DNA of 64,000 bases from Pseudomonas sp. B21-056. GTDB lineage: Bacteria; Pseudomonadota; Gammaproteobacteria; Pseudomonadales; Pseudomonadaceae. Position numbers and translations under genes: made by a program. The notes under the pieces are model-generated. The model had not been told where the DNA came from, did not search any database, and worked only from the letters and a program-made list of their open reading frames with translations. Every line of letters begins with the position of its first letter. Within the stretch, counting starts at the first letter, position 1. Location: assembly GCF_026016325.1 (NCBI RefSeq), contig NZ_CP087203.1:1736001-1800000 (forward strand), given 5' to 3'. Shown piece by piece: positions 42,286 to 51,541 of this stretch.

Positions 42286-42501
42286 GTGTTTGGGCACATC
42301 GTGCTTGAGCATCAGCTGACATTGCTCGCTCTCCGGGTCGAAGACGATCATTGCCTGGCCCTTGGTCAAGGCTTGCCTGACGCGCAGTACACGGGTTTCC
42401 AGGGGCGTGTCGTCGCCGTTGTCGGTGCCGTCGCGGGTCACGAAGTCTTCGATCAGGCGGGTGAGCGTGTCGACTTCGAGTTGGTCGTAGGGGATCAGCA
42501 T
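42274..42501 (-). CDS. YheU-family protein
   Basis: 75 residues matching the YheU (UPF0270) family: M-L-I-P-Y-D-Q-L at the start and [14 protein letters not shown]. Its function is unknown. The 3' ends of this gene and the csrA paralog overlap, which may allow antisense coupling of the transcripts. Confidence 0.88.
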   Translation of the reverse strand: MLIPYDQLEVDTLTRLIEDFVTRDGTDNGDDTPLETRVLRVRQALTKGQAMIVFDPESEQCQLMLKHDVPKHLFD

Positions 42502-42588
42502 GGGGTACCTCGGCTGGACAATGTCGCGATGCTACGGCCAATGGGGCTTTGCGGCTAGCCTTGGGTTCTGTTGTGCCTGTTCTGGCCT

Positions 42589-42661
42589 CATCGCGAGCAA
42601 GCTCGCTCCCACAGGGGGCGTGGCGCAGGGCCATTGTGGGAGCGAGCTTGCTCGCGATGGC
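42589..42661. repeat. REP doublet, GTGGGAGCGAG family (tail-to-tail)
   Basis: TCGCGAGCAAGCTCGCTCCC on the left and TGTGGGAGCGAGCTTGCTCG on the right, with about 25 bases between. The order of arms is reversed relative to the copies at 4095 and 9726. Confidence 0.85.
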
Positions 42662-42688
42662 AATCTTCCAGGCAGTGAAAATCCTCTA

Positions 42689-43879
42689 TCAGTTATCCGA
42701 GCGCTGCCCCACCAGGCTGTCCACCGAAGGCACCCGGGTATCGCTTTCCATCTGCGCATCGTGTTCGAGCTGGTGGCTGAAGCGGTCCAGGGAGCCCTGG
42801 GCCGGTTGCGCATCGCTGGCAAACACCGGTGGGCTGAGGATGTAGGCACCGAGCAGGCGGCTGAGGGCGGCCAGGCTGTCGATGTGGGTGCGCTCGTAGC
42901 CATGGGTGGCGTCGCAGCCGAAGGCGAGCAGGGCGGTGCGGATGTCATGGCCGGCAGTGACGGCCGAATGGGCGTCGCTGAAGTAGTAGCGGAACAGGTC
43001 ACGGCGTGCTGGCAGCTCGTTCTCCTTGGCCAGCTTCAACAGATGGCGTGACAGGTGATAGTCGTAGGGGCCACCGGAGTCCTGCATCGCCACGCTCACG
43101 GCGTGTTCGCTGGAATGCTGGCCGGGGGCGACCGGGGCGATGTCGATGCCGACGAATTCGCTGACATCCCAAGGCAGCGCGGCGGCCGCGCCACTGCCGG
43201 TTTCCTCGGTGATGGTGAACAGCGGGTGACAGTCGATCAGCAGCTCTTCGCCGCTGTCGACAATCGCCTTGAGCGCCGCCAGCAACGCCGCGACCCCGGC
43301 CTTGTCGTCCAGGTGGCGGGCACTGATGTGGCCGCTCTCGGTGAATTCCGGCAGGGGATCGAAGGCGACGTAATCGCCGACGCCGACCCCCAGGGTTTCG
43401 CAATCGGCGCGGGTGGCGCAGTACGCGTCCAGGCGCAACTCGATGTGATCCCAACTGATGGGCATTTCATCCACGGCGGTGTTGAAGGCGTGCCCGGACG
43501 CCATCAAGGGCAGCACGCTGCCACGGATCACGCCGGTGTCGGTGAACAGGCTGACCCGGCTGCCTTCGGCAAACCGGCTGGACCAGCAACCCACTGGCGC
43601 CAGGGTCAGGCGACCGTTGTCCTTGATGGCCCGCACCGTGGCGCCGATGGTGTCCAGGTGGGCTGAAACCGCGCGGTCGGGGCTGTTCTTGCGACCCTTG
43701 AGGGTGGCGCGGATCGTACCGCGGCGGGTCATTTCAAAATCAATACCCAACTCTTCCAGGCGTTCGGCCACATAGCGCACGATGGTGTCGGTAAAGCCGG
43801 TCGGACTGGGGATGGCGAGCATTTCCAGCAGGACTTTCTGCAGGTATTCGAGATTCGGTTCGGGGATTTTGCTGATCAT
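42689..43879 (-). CDS. M42-family peptidase of the NAGGN osmolyte operon
   Basis: 396 residues, M42/glutamyl aminopeptidase type: metal ligands in S-A-H-L-D-T, H-L-D-D-K-A-G and T-E-E-T-G, with a later H-G-Y-E-R-T-H. It is the third gene behind the asnO-like and ngs genes, the usual set for the dipeptide osmolyte N-acetylglutaminylglutamine amide, and is often named osmoprotectant NAGGN system M42 peptidase. AGGAG precedes ATG 43879. A turnover role is inferred. Confidence 0.88.
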   Translation of the reverse strand: MISKIPEPNLEYLQKVLLEMLAIPSPTGFTDTIVRYVAERLEELGIDFEMTRRGTIRATLKGRKNSPDRAVSAHLDTIGATVRAIKDNGRLTLAPVGCWSSRFAEGSRVSLFTDTGVIRGSVLPLMASGHAFNTAVDEMPISWDHIELRLDAYCATRADCETLGVGVGDYVAFDPLPEFTESGHISARHLDDKAGVAALLAALKAIVDSGEELLIDCHPLFTITEETGSGAAAALPWDVSEFVGIDIAPVAPGQHSSEHAVSVAMQDSGGPYDYHLSRHLLKLAKENELPARRDLFRYYFSDAHSAVTAGHDIRTALLAFGCDATHGYERTHIDSLAALSRLLGAYILSPPVFASDAQPAQGSLDRFSHQLEHDAQMESDTRVPSVDSLVGQRSDN

Positions 43880-43905
43880 GGAAACTCCTGAACGGTTGAG
43901 TATCC

Positions 43906-44008
43906 GATCGTTCCCACGCTCTGCGTGGGAATGCAGCCGCTGACGCTCTGCGTCATCTGGACGCGGAGCGTCCCTTGAGGCATTCCCACGCGGAGCGTGG
44001 GAACGATC
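43906..44008. repeat. Palindromic repeat, GATCGTTCCCACGC family
   Basis: GATCGTTCCCACGCTCTGCG at the left and its inverse CGCGGAGCGTGGGAACGATC at the right, with inner GACGCTCTGCGTC-type palindromes. It lies between ngs and the peptidase gene, so it sits inside the NAGGN transcript. Confidence 0.85.
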
Positions 44009-44026
44009 AGTCACTACTGAGGGGCG

Positions 44027-45772
44027 TCAGACCACCCCCTGGCTATGGGGAAACAACAGGTCCACAAAGCGTTCGGCAGTGGGTTGTGGTTCGTGGTTGG
44101 CCAGGCCGGCGCGCTCGTTGGCTTCGATGAACACGTATTCGGCTTGATCGGCAGCCGGCACCAGCAGGTCCAGGCCGACCATGGGGATGTCCAGGGCGCG
44201 TGCCGCACGTACCGCCGCATCGGCCAAGGTCGGATGAAGGATACCGGTGACGTCTTCCAGGACGCCGCCTGTATGAAGGTTCGCCGTGCGTCGTACGAAC
44301 AAGTGCTCGCCGGCCGGCAGCACGCTGTCGTAGTCATACCCTGCGGCATTCAGCGTGCGCTGGGTTTCGGCGTCCATCGGAATCTTGCTTTCACCCCCGG
44401 TGGCCGCCTGCCGTCGACGGCTCTGGGCTTCGATCAAGGCACCGATGGTGTGCTGGCCGTCGCCGATGACTTCCGCCGGACGCCGGATCGCCGCCGCCAC
44501 CACTTCAAAGTTGATCGCCAGGATGCGCAGGTCCAGCCCTTCGTGAAAGCTTTCCAGCAGCACCCGGCTATCGAACTGCCGGGCGGCTTCGATGGCGCTC
44601 TGCACTTCTTCGATGGTGCGCAGGTCTACCGCCACGCCCTGGCCCTGCTCACCGTCCAGCGGCTTGACCACCACCCGCTCGTGTTCATCGAGAAATGCCA
44701 GGTTGTCGTCGGCATTGCCGGCCAATTGTTGCGCCGGGAGGTTGAGTCCGGCGTTCTTCAGCATTTTATGGGTCAGGCTTTTGTTCTGGCACAAGGTCAT
44801 GCTGATGGCGCTGGTCAGGTCGCTCAGGGATTCGCGGCAACGGACCCGGCGACTGCCGTGGATCAAGGTAAACAACCCACCTTCGACGTCGTCCACCTGC
44901 ACTTCGATGCCCCGGCGGTGCGCCTCCTCGACAATGATCCGTGCATAGGGATTGAACTGCGCTTCGGGCCCAGGCCCCAGGAACAGTGGCTGGTTGATGC
45001 CATTCTTGCGCTTGATGGCGAAGGTCGACAGGTTGCGAAAGCCGAGCTTGGCGTAAAGGTTCTTGGCCAGGCGATTGTCATGCAGCACCGACAGGTCGAG
45101 GTAACTCAAGCCGCGGCTCATGAAATGCTCGATGAGATGACGCACCAGCACTTCGCCGACCCCCGGCCGTGAACACTGCGGGTCCACGGCCAGGCACCAG
45201 AGGCTGCTGCCGTTTTCCGGGTCGTTGAAGGCTTTCTGGTGATTGAGGCCCATGACGCTGCCGATCACCGCGCCGGTGTCCTCGTCTTCGGCCAGCCAGT
45301 AGACCGGCCCGCCCTGATGCCGCGGGGTCAAGCGCAGGGGATCGACCGGCAGCATGCCGCGAGCCTGGTAGAGCTGGTTGATGGCCTGCCAATCGGTGTC
45401 GTTCTGGGCCCGGCGAATCCGGAAACCGCGAAACACCCGGGTGGCTTGCCGGTAGTCGCTGAACCACAGGCGCAGCGTGTCGGAAGGGTCGAGGAACAAC
45501 TGCGCCGGCTCCAGCCCCAGCACTTGCTGCGGGGCAGCGACATACAGGGCAATGTCACGTTCGCCGGGTTGTTCGTTGAGCAGTTCCCGGCCCAGGGTCG
45601 CCGGGTCCGGGAAGGTGTGGCCGATCAGCAGTCGGCCCCAGCCGCAATGCACCGCAATCGGGTCGGCGCCCAATTCACTGCCGTCTACGGCCAGCCGCGC
45701 CTGCAAGCGTTCGTAGGAAGGCGCCTGGCCACGCAGCAGCCGTTGATTGTGAAGCGTTGTGTGGGGTTTCAT
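44027..45772 (-). CDS. ngg: N-acetylglutaminylglutamine synthetase (GNAT + ATP-grasp fusion)
   Basis: 581 residues. A GNAT acetyltransferase domain (about 115-255) has the acetyl-CoA loop R-P-G-V-G-E near 202-207. The C-terminal ATP-grasp ligase (about 320-575) has V-V-V-K-P-L-D-G-E-Q-G-Q-G-V near 367-380 and F-I-E-A-N-E-R near 548-554. It acetylates glutamine and joins it to a second glutamine. It lies 3 bases downstream of the amidotransferase gene. The symbol varies in the literature (ngs, ngg). Confidence 0.9.
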   Translation of the reverse strand: MKPHTTLHNQRLLRGQAPSYERLQARLAVDGSELGADPIAVHCGWGRLLIGHTFPDPATLGRELLNEQPGERDIALYVAAPQQVLGLEPAQLFLDPSDTLRLWFSDYRQATRVFRGFRIRRAQNDTDWQAINQLYQARGMLPVDPLRLTPRHQGGPVYWLAEDEDTGAVIGSVMGLNHQKAFNDPENGSSLWCLAVDPQCSRPGVGEVLVRHLIEHFMSRGLSYLDLSVLHDNRLAKNLYAKLGFRNLSTFAIKRKNGINQPLFLGPGPEAQFNPYARIIVEEAHRRGIEVQVDDVEGGLFTLIHGSRRVRCRESLSDLTSAISMTLCQNKSLTHKMLKNAGLNLPAQQLAGNADDNLAFLDEHERVVVKPLDGEQGQGVAVDLRTIEEVQSAIEAARQFDSRVLLESFHEGLDLRILAINFEVVAAAIRRPAEVIGDGQHTIGALIEAQSRRRQAATGGESKIPMDAETQRTLNAAGYDYDSVLPAGEHLFVRRTANLHTGGVLEDVTGILHPTLADAAVRAARALDIPMVGLDLLVPAADQAEYVFIEANERAGLANHEPQPTAERFVDLLFPHSQGVV

Positions 45773-45775
45773 CGA

Positions 45776-47548
45776 TCAGATTCCTTGCTCGCTGAGCCAC
45801 AGGTTCAGCGCCGCCAGTTGCCACAGGCGGGAGCCGCGCAGCGGGGTCAACTGACCGTTGGGGTCGGTGAGCAGGCGGTCGAGCATGGCCGGGTTGAACA
45901 GGCCGCGATCCTGGCTCGGGTCCAGCAGCAGTTCGCGGACCCAGGCCAGGGTATTACCCTCCAGGTGCTTGAGGCCCGGCACCGGGAAATAGCCTTTCTT
46001 GCGATCGATCACTTCACCGGGAATCACCCGCCGGGCGGCTTCCTTGAGCACCTGCTTGCCGCCGTCTGGCAACTTGAATTTCGCTGGAACCCGTGCCGAG
46101 AGTTCCACCAGCCGGTAATCGAGGAACGGTGTGCGCGCTTCCAGGCCCCAGGCCATGGTCATGTTGTCGACCCGCTTGACCGGGTCGTCCACCAGCATCA
46201 CGGTGCTGTCCAGGCGCAGGGCCTTGTCGACGGCGGCATCGGCGCCCGGTTGAGCGAAATGCTCCTTGACGAAGTCGCCGGCGGCGTCGTTGGCGGTCAG
46301 CCATTTCGGCTGCACGGTGGCGGCGTATTCCTCGTAGCTGCGGTCGAAGAACGCGGCGCGATAGGCCGCATAGGGATCGCTGGCGCCATCCACCTGTGGA
46401 TACCAGTGGTAACCGGCAAACAGTTCGTCGGCGCCCTGGCCGCTTTGCACCACTTTGCAATGCTTGGCCACTTCCCGCGACAGCAGGTAAAAGGCGATGC
46501 AGTCGTGGCTGACCATCGGTTCGCTCATGGCACGAAAGGCCGCTGGCAGTTGTTCGATGATTTCTTTTTCGTCGATGCGCAGTTGGTGATGGCGAGTGCC
46601 GTAGTGCCTGGCGATCAGGTCCGAATACTGGAACTCGTCACCGCGTTCACCGCCGGCATCCTGGAAACCGATGGAGAACGTGGACAGGTCTTCCACGCCG
46701 ACTTCCCGCAGAAGCCCCACCAGCATGCTCGAGTCCACACCACCGGAAAGCAGCACGCCTACGTCCACGGCGGCCCGCTGGCGGATGGCAACGGCTTCTC
46801 GGGTGCTGTCGAGCACGCGGTCGATCCAGTCTTCCAGGTTCAGGTCCTGCTCATCGGGCCGCGGGCCGTAGGGCAAGGTCCACCAGGTTCTCTGCTCGAT
46901 GCTGCCATCGGCTTCAACCCGCATCCAGGTGGCTGGCGGCAGTTTTTCAATGCCCGCCAGCAGGGTGCGGGGCGCCGGGACCACGGCATGGAAATTCAGA
47001 TAGTGATTGAGGGCGACCGGGTCGAGCATCGGGCTGATGTCGCCGCCCTTGAGCAGCGCCGGCAACGCCGAGGCAAAGCGCAGGCGCTGGCCGGTGCGGG
47101 AGAGATACAAAGGCTTGACGCCGAGACGGTCGCGGGCGATGAACAGGCGCTTGGCGTCGCGTTCCCAGATGGCGAAGGCGAACATGCCGTTGAGCTTGGG
47201 CAGCAGCGCTTCGCCCCAGGCGTGGTAGCCCTTGAGCAACACTTCGGTGTCGCCACCCGAATGAAAGGCGTAGCCCAGTGCTTCCAGCTCGGCTCGCAGT
47301 TCCGGGTAGTTGTAGATCGCGCCGTTGAAGGCCAGGGACAGGCCGAGTTGATTGTCGATCATCGGCTGGGCCGAAGCGTCGGACAAGTCCATGATCTTCA
47401 GGCGCCGATGGCCCAGGGCAATCGGGCCCTGGCTATGAAAACCCCATGCGTCGGGGCCACGAGGGGCCAGGTGATGGGTCATTCGCTCTACGGCCGCAAG
47501 GTCCGCAGGTTGTTGATCGAAACGTAACTCTCCAGCTAATCCGCACAT
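45776..47548 (-). CDS. asnO: N-acetylglutaminylglutamine amidotransferase (asparagine synthase-like)
   Basis: 590 residues: a class II glutamine amidotransferase domain with nucleophile Cys2 (M-C-G-L-A-G) and an asparagine-synthase ATP-pyrophosphatase domain with S-G-G-V-D-S-S. It amidates N-acetylglutaminylglutamine to the osmoprotectant NAGGN. It is first in the operon asnO-ngs-M42 peptidase, which in P. aeruginosa is induced by osmotic stress. Confidence 0.9.
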   Translation of the reverse strand: MCGLAGELRFDQQPADLAAVERMTHHLAPRGPDAWGFHSQGPIALGHRRLKIMDLSDASAQPMIDNQLGLSLAFNGAIYNYPELRAELEALGYAFHSGGDTEVLLKGYHAWGEALLPKLNGMFAFAIWERDAKRLFIARDRLGVKPLYLSRTGQRLRFASALPALLKGGDISPMLDPVALNHYLNFHAVVPAPRTLLAGIEKLPPATWMRVEADGSIEQRTWWTLPYGPRPDEQDLNLEDWIDRVLDSTREAVAIRQRAAVDVGVLLSGGVDSSMLVGLLREVGVEDLSTFSIGFQDAGGERGDEFQYSDLIARHYGTRHHQLRIDEKEIIEQLPAAFRAMSEPMVSHDCIAFYLLSREVAKHCKVVQSGQGADELFAGYHWYPQVDGASDPYAAYRAAFFDRSYEEYAATVQPKWLTANDAAGDFVKEHFAQPGADAAVDKALRLDSTVMLVDDPVKRVDNMTMAWGLEARTPFLDYRLVELSARVPAKFKLPDGGKQVLKEAARRVIPGEVIDRKKGYFPVPGLKHLEGNTLAWVRELLLDPSQDRGLFNPAMLDRLLTDPNGQLTPLRGSRLWQLAALNLWLSEQGI

Positions 47549-47694
47549 AAGTCCTTACCGGTTTTTCCGTTGGGGAGGGGGGGCGCCGAAATGGCGGGCA
47601 CTCTGAAACTGACCGGTGGGATTGCCGTGAGTTTTAGATCGATGCGTTATAAGCCGACCGGCGGGCGCGGCTTGGCAAGGATGGCAGGGCCCTT

Positions 47695-47784
47695 TGTGGG
47701 AGCGAGCCTGCTCGCGATGGCGGCGGCACGGATAACATGGATGCAAGCTGATCCACCGCTATCGCGAGCAGGCTCGCTCCCACA
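47695..47784. repeat. REP doublet, GTGGGAGCGAG family
   Basis: TGTGGGAGCGAGCCTGCTCG on the left and CGAGCAGGCTCGCTCCCACA on the right. It lies in the 263-base gap between the divergent asnO-type gene promoter side and the mnmC stop; the rest of the gap shows no gene. Confidence 0.85.
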
Positions 47785-47811
47785 GGGTTGGCGGTGGGTG
47801 TTTAAGCTGCG

Positions 47812-49800
47812 TCAGGCCTTGCCGCGAATCAATGCCCGCAAGGCAAACCGGTTCGGATGGCAGGCTTCGGCCACGCTCCGGGGCAGTGGCAGGGGTTCGT
47901 TGTCCAGCCAGGCGGCGATCAGTTCGCCGGACAGCGGCGCGGTGATCAGGCCGCGAGAGCCGTGGCCGCTGTTGATGTACAGGCCATCGAGCCAGGGGCA
48001 GGGGCTGTCCGGGACCTGGCGGGCATCTTTGCCCAGGGCGTGATACGTCTCGGTAAACGCCCGGCTGTCCGCCAACGGCCCGACAATCGGCAGGTAGTCC
48101 GGGCTGGTGCAGCGGAAGGCGGCGCGGCCTTCGAGCTGGCCTGGATCCAGGATGTCGGCGTTCAGGCGATCCTTCAGGTCCAGGGAAATTTCTTCCAGCA
48201 TCTGCAGGTTGCCCACGTGTTCGGCGGCGGTGGGGGTCAGGTCATCGTTCTTGAAGTCGAAACTCGCGCCCAGGGTGTGTTCGCCCATTCGCGGCGGGGC
48301 CACATAGCCCTCGGCGCAGACCACCGTGCGCAGGACCTGGCTGCGGTCGGTCTGCGGCAGACGGGTGATTTGCCCGCGTATGCGCTTGAGCGGCAGGTCG
48401 GAGGCCGCTTCGAAACGCTTGATCTCGGCGGCGCTGGCAAGGATCGCCACCGGCGCGCTGGCCAGGCATCGTTCGCCATCCCAGGCTTGCCACTGGCCAT
48501 CGACGCGGCGCAGATCCAGCACTTCATGATGAGGCAACACCTCGATTGACGAGCCCGACGCCTGCCAGCGGCACAGCGCCGGCGGATGGACCCAACCCCC
48601 TTCGGGATAGAACAGACCGCCACAGGCCAGGCCGACTCCGGACAGCGCCTCGGCTTCAGTCTGCCCGAGGGTATGCAGCAGATCAGCCGGGAACGCTGCG
48701 GCCAGTTGCGCCTGGCGCTCGGCTTCCTTGGGGTTGAATGCCAGTTGCAGGACACCGCAGTCGTCCCAGTCCACACCCCGTTGCAGATGTTCCAACAAGC
48801 GTCGGGTGTAGCCGAAACCGCTGAGGATCATCTGTGACAACGCCGTGCCGTGGGCTGAAAGCTTGAGGTACAACACCCCTTGAGGGTTGCCGGAGGCTTC
48901 CTCGGCCAACCCGGCATGCCGTTCCAACAACGTCACCTGCCAGCCACGGGCCGCGAGGCTCGCCGCGCTGGCGCAACCGGCCAGGCCGCCGCCGATCACC
49001 AGGGCGCGACGCTCGCCGGTGAGTGGAGCGGGGCGGGTGTACCAGGGTTTTGCCTGGCTGGGCGCGGCCTGCTCCTGTGATTCCGGCCAGCCGAGGAACA
49101 CGCCACGCAGGATCTCCCATTTATGCCCGATGCCCGGCGTGCGCTTCATCTTGAAGCCCGCCGCGTTGAGCAATCGGCGCACCCAGCCGGTGCTGGTGAA
49201 GGTGCTCAGGGTGGCGCCGGGCGCCGCCAGCCGGGCCAGTTCGGCGAACAGCTCGGCGGTCCACATGTCGGGGTTCTTGGCCGGTGCAAAACCATCCAGG
49301 AACCACGCGTCGATCTGTCCATCCAATTGCGGCAACTGCTCCAGGGCATCTCCGATCATCAACGTCAGCGTCACCCGTCCGCCCGCCAGCGTCAGGCGCT
49401 GGAAACCTTGATGGATCGCCACGTACTGCCCCAGCAACTGATCGGCCTGAAGCTTGAGGGACGGCCACAGGGCCAGGGCCCGATGCAGGTCTTGGGGGCT
49501 CAGGGGGTATTTTTCGACACTGACAAAGTGCAGGCGAGCGCCGGCGGGTGCGCACTGCTCGAACAACTGCCAGGCACACAGGAAATTCAACCCGGTGCCG
49601 AATCCGGTCTCACCGATCACCAGCCGTCCCTGGTCCGGCAACGCGGCGAAGCGCTCGGCCAGGTTGTTCTGTTCAAGGAACACATAGCGGGTTTCCTCCA
49701 GCCCCGACTGGTCGGAGAAGTACACATCGTCGAACACCCGCGAACGGGGCAGACCCTGGTCATCCCAGTCGAGTTGGGCGTGGTGTTGTACGGGTGTCAT
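47812..49800 (-). CDS. mnmC: Bifunctional tRNA mnm5s2U biosynthesis protein MnmC
   Basis: 662 residues: an N-terminal SAM methyltransferase (G-E-T-G-F-G-T-G-L-N-F; W-F-L-D-G-F-A-P near 155) and a C-terminal FAD-dependent oxidase (V-I-G-G-G-L-A-G-C near 270). It converts cmnm5s2U to mnm5s2U at the wobble base of some tRNAs. Both domains appear complete. Confidence 0.95.
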   Translation of the reverse strand: MTPVQHHAQLDWDDQGLPRSRVFDDVYFSDQSGLEETRYVFLEQNNLAERFAALPDQGRLVIGETGFGTGLNFLCAWQLFEQCAPAGARLHFVSVEKYPLSPQDLHRALALWPSLKLQADQLLGQYVAIHQGFQRLTLAGGRVTLTLMIGDALEQLPQLDGQIDAWFLDGFAPAKNPDMWTAELFAELARLAAPGATLSTFTSTGWVRRLLNAAGFKMKRTPGIGHKWEILRGVFLGWPESQEQAAPSQAKPWYTRPAPLTGERRALVIGGGLAGCASAASLAARGWQVTLLERHAGLAEEASGNPQGVLYLKLSAHGTALSQMILSGFGYTRRLLEHLQRGVDWDDCGVLQLAFNPKEAERQAQLAAAFPADLLHTLGQTEAEALSGVGLACGGLFYPEGGWVHPPALCRWQASGSSIEVLPHHEVLDLRRVDGQWQAWDGERCLASAPVAILASAAEIKRFEAASDLPLKRIRGQITRLPQTDRSQVLRTVVCAEGYVAPPRMGEHTLGASFDFKNDDLTPTAAEHVGNLQMLEEISLDLKDRLNADILDPGQLEGRAAFRCTSPDYLPIVGPLADSRAFTETYHALGKDARQVPDSPCPWLDGLYINSGHGSRGLITAPLSGELIAAWLDNEPLPLPRSVAEACHPNRFALRALIRGKA

Positions 49801-49862
49801 GGCGGGCTCGGTGAAATCGGGGACGCTATTCTAGACCGAGGCCGGGTAACTGCGTAGGAGCT

Positions 49863-49889
49863 GTCATATCCAAACACGGTCATATCCAA
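49863..49889. repeat. 11-bp direct repeat in the mnmC-pap gap
   Basis: GTCATATCCAA occurs at 49863-49873 and 49879-49889, a 16-base period, 39 bases before the polyphosphate phosphotransferase ATG. It could be a regulator site or a small duplication. Confidence 0.4.
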
Positions 49890-49927
49890 TCCGTTAGTCT
49901 TGCCCCATTCCCTGGAAGGAGCTGCCT

Positions 49928-51436
49928 ATGTTCGAATCCGCCGAAATCGGTCACGCCATCGATAAAGACACCTTTGAGGCCGAAGTGCCGGCATTGCGTG
50001 AAGCATTGCTCGAAGCCCAGTTTGAGTTGCATCAGCAGCGCCGCTTTCCGGTCATCGTGCTGATCAACGGTATCGAGGGCGCGGGCAAGGGCGAGACGGT
50101 GAAGTTGCTCAACGAGTGGATGGACCCGCGGCTGATCGAAGTGCGCACGTTCGATCAGCAGACCGACGAAGAACTGGCGCGGCCACCCGCCTGGCGTTAC
50201 TGGCGGATGCTGCCGGCCAAGGGGCGCATGGGGATATTCTTCGGCAACTGGTACAGCCAGATGCTCCAGGGCCGGGTCCACGGCGAGTTCAAGGACCCTC
50301 GGCTCGACCAGGCGATCAACGCCGCCGAGCGCCTGGAAAAGATGCTTTGCGATGAAGGCGCGCTGATCTTCAAGTTCTGGTTCCATCTGTCCAAGAAACA
50401 GATGAAAGCCCGGCTCAAGGGACTCAAGGATGATCCGTTGCACAGCTGGCGCATCAGCCCGCTGGACTGGCAGCAATCCCAGACCTACGACAAGTTCGTC
50501 AAATACGGCGAGCGGGTGCTGCGCCGGACCAGTCGCGATTACGCGCCATGGCATGTGATCGAAGGCGTGGACACCTATTACCGTAGCCTCACGGTAGGCA
50601 GGCTCCTGCTCGAAGGCATGCGCCAGGCGCTGGACCGTCCGAGGATCAAGCCGGAAAAGGTCAGCGCGGCACCGCTACCGGCACTGGATGATCAGGTGAC
50701 CCTGATCGACAGCCTGGACATGACCCTGCGCCTGGACAAGGACGACTACGAGGAACAACTGATCACCGAGCAGGCCCGGTTTGCCGGCTTGCTGCGGGAC
50801 AAACGCATGCGCCGGCACGCTCTGGTGGCCGTGTTCGAAGGCAACGATGCGGCGGGCAAGGGTGGCGCGATCCGGCGGGTCGCGGCGGCACTCGATCCGC
50901 GCCAGTACAGCATCGTGCCGATTGCCGCACCCACCGAGGAAGAGCGCGCCCATCCCTACATGTGGCGGTTCTGGCGGCATATTCCGGCGCGGGGCAAGTT
51001 CACTGTATTCGACCGTTCCTGGTATGGCCGGGTACTGGTGGAGCGGGTCGAAGGCTTTTGCAGTCGGGCCGACTGGCTGCGGGCCTATGGTGAAATCAAT
51101 GATTTCGAAGAGCAGATTGCCGACGCCGGCGTGGTGGTGGTCAAGTTCTGGCTCGCCATCGACAAGGAGACTCAGCTCGAGCGCTTCCAGGAACGCGAGG
51201 AAATCCCTTTCAAACGCTTCAAGATCACCGAAGACGACTGGCGCAACCGTGACAAGTGGGACGCTTACCGGGCGGCGGTGTGTGACATGGTCGACCGCAC
51301 CAGTACCGAAATATCACCCTGGACCCTGGTAGAGGCCAATGACAAGCGCTGGGCCCGGGTCAAGGTGTTGCGCACCCTCAACGAGGCGCTGGAAGCGGCT
51401 TTCAAACGCAGCGGGAAACAGACTCGCAAGAAGTAG
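49928..51436 (+). CDS. pap: Polyphosphate:AMP phosphotransferase (two-domain PPK2)
   Basis: 502 residues with two PPK2 domains in tandem, each with its own P-loop (N-G-I-E-G-A-G-K-G-E near 50 and E-G-N-D-A-A-G-K-G-G near 305) and lid region. Only the second domain is expected to be fully catalytic in this class. It forms ADP from AMP and polyphosphate. AAGGAGCTGCCT precedes the ATG. Confidence 0.92.
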   Translation: MFESAEIGHAIDKDTFEAEVPALREALLEAQFELHQQRRFPVIVLINGIEGAGKGETVKLLNEWMDPRLIEVRTFDQQTDEELARPPAWRYWRMLPAKGRMGIFFGNWYSQMLQGRVHGEFKDPRLDQAINAAERLEKMLCDEGALIFKFWFHLSKKQMKARLKGLKDDPLHSWRISPLDWQQSQTYDKFVKYGERVLRRTSRDYAPWHVIEGVDTYYRSLTVGRLLLEGMRQALDRPRIKPEKVSAAPLPALDDQVTLIDSLDMTLRLDKDDYEEQLITEQARFAGLLRDKRMRRHALVAVFEGNDAAGKGGAIRRVAAALDPRQYSIVPIAAPTEEERAHPYMWRFWRHIPARGKFTVFDRSWYGRVLVERVEGFCSRADWLRAYGEINDFEEQIADAGVVVVKFWLAIDKETQLERFQEREEIPFKRFKITEDDWRNRDKWDAYRAAVCDMVDRTSTEISPWTLVEANDKRWARVKVLRTLNEALEAAFKRSGKQTRKK

Positions 51437-51541
51437 CAGGCCATGAGGTCGCATATGCGGGGTGAATGATTGTCGCAGTCGGTTATGGGGTGGATTTATG
51501 CTCGATCCATTCTTGACCGCCTACAACAATGAGGAACAGCC

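Noticed and set aside
45239..47527. 762-codon open frame on the plus strand opposite the NAGGN genes
   Set aside because: Antisense shadow of two well-recognised enzymes; composition is typical of a reversed coding strand.
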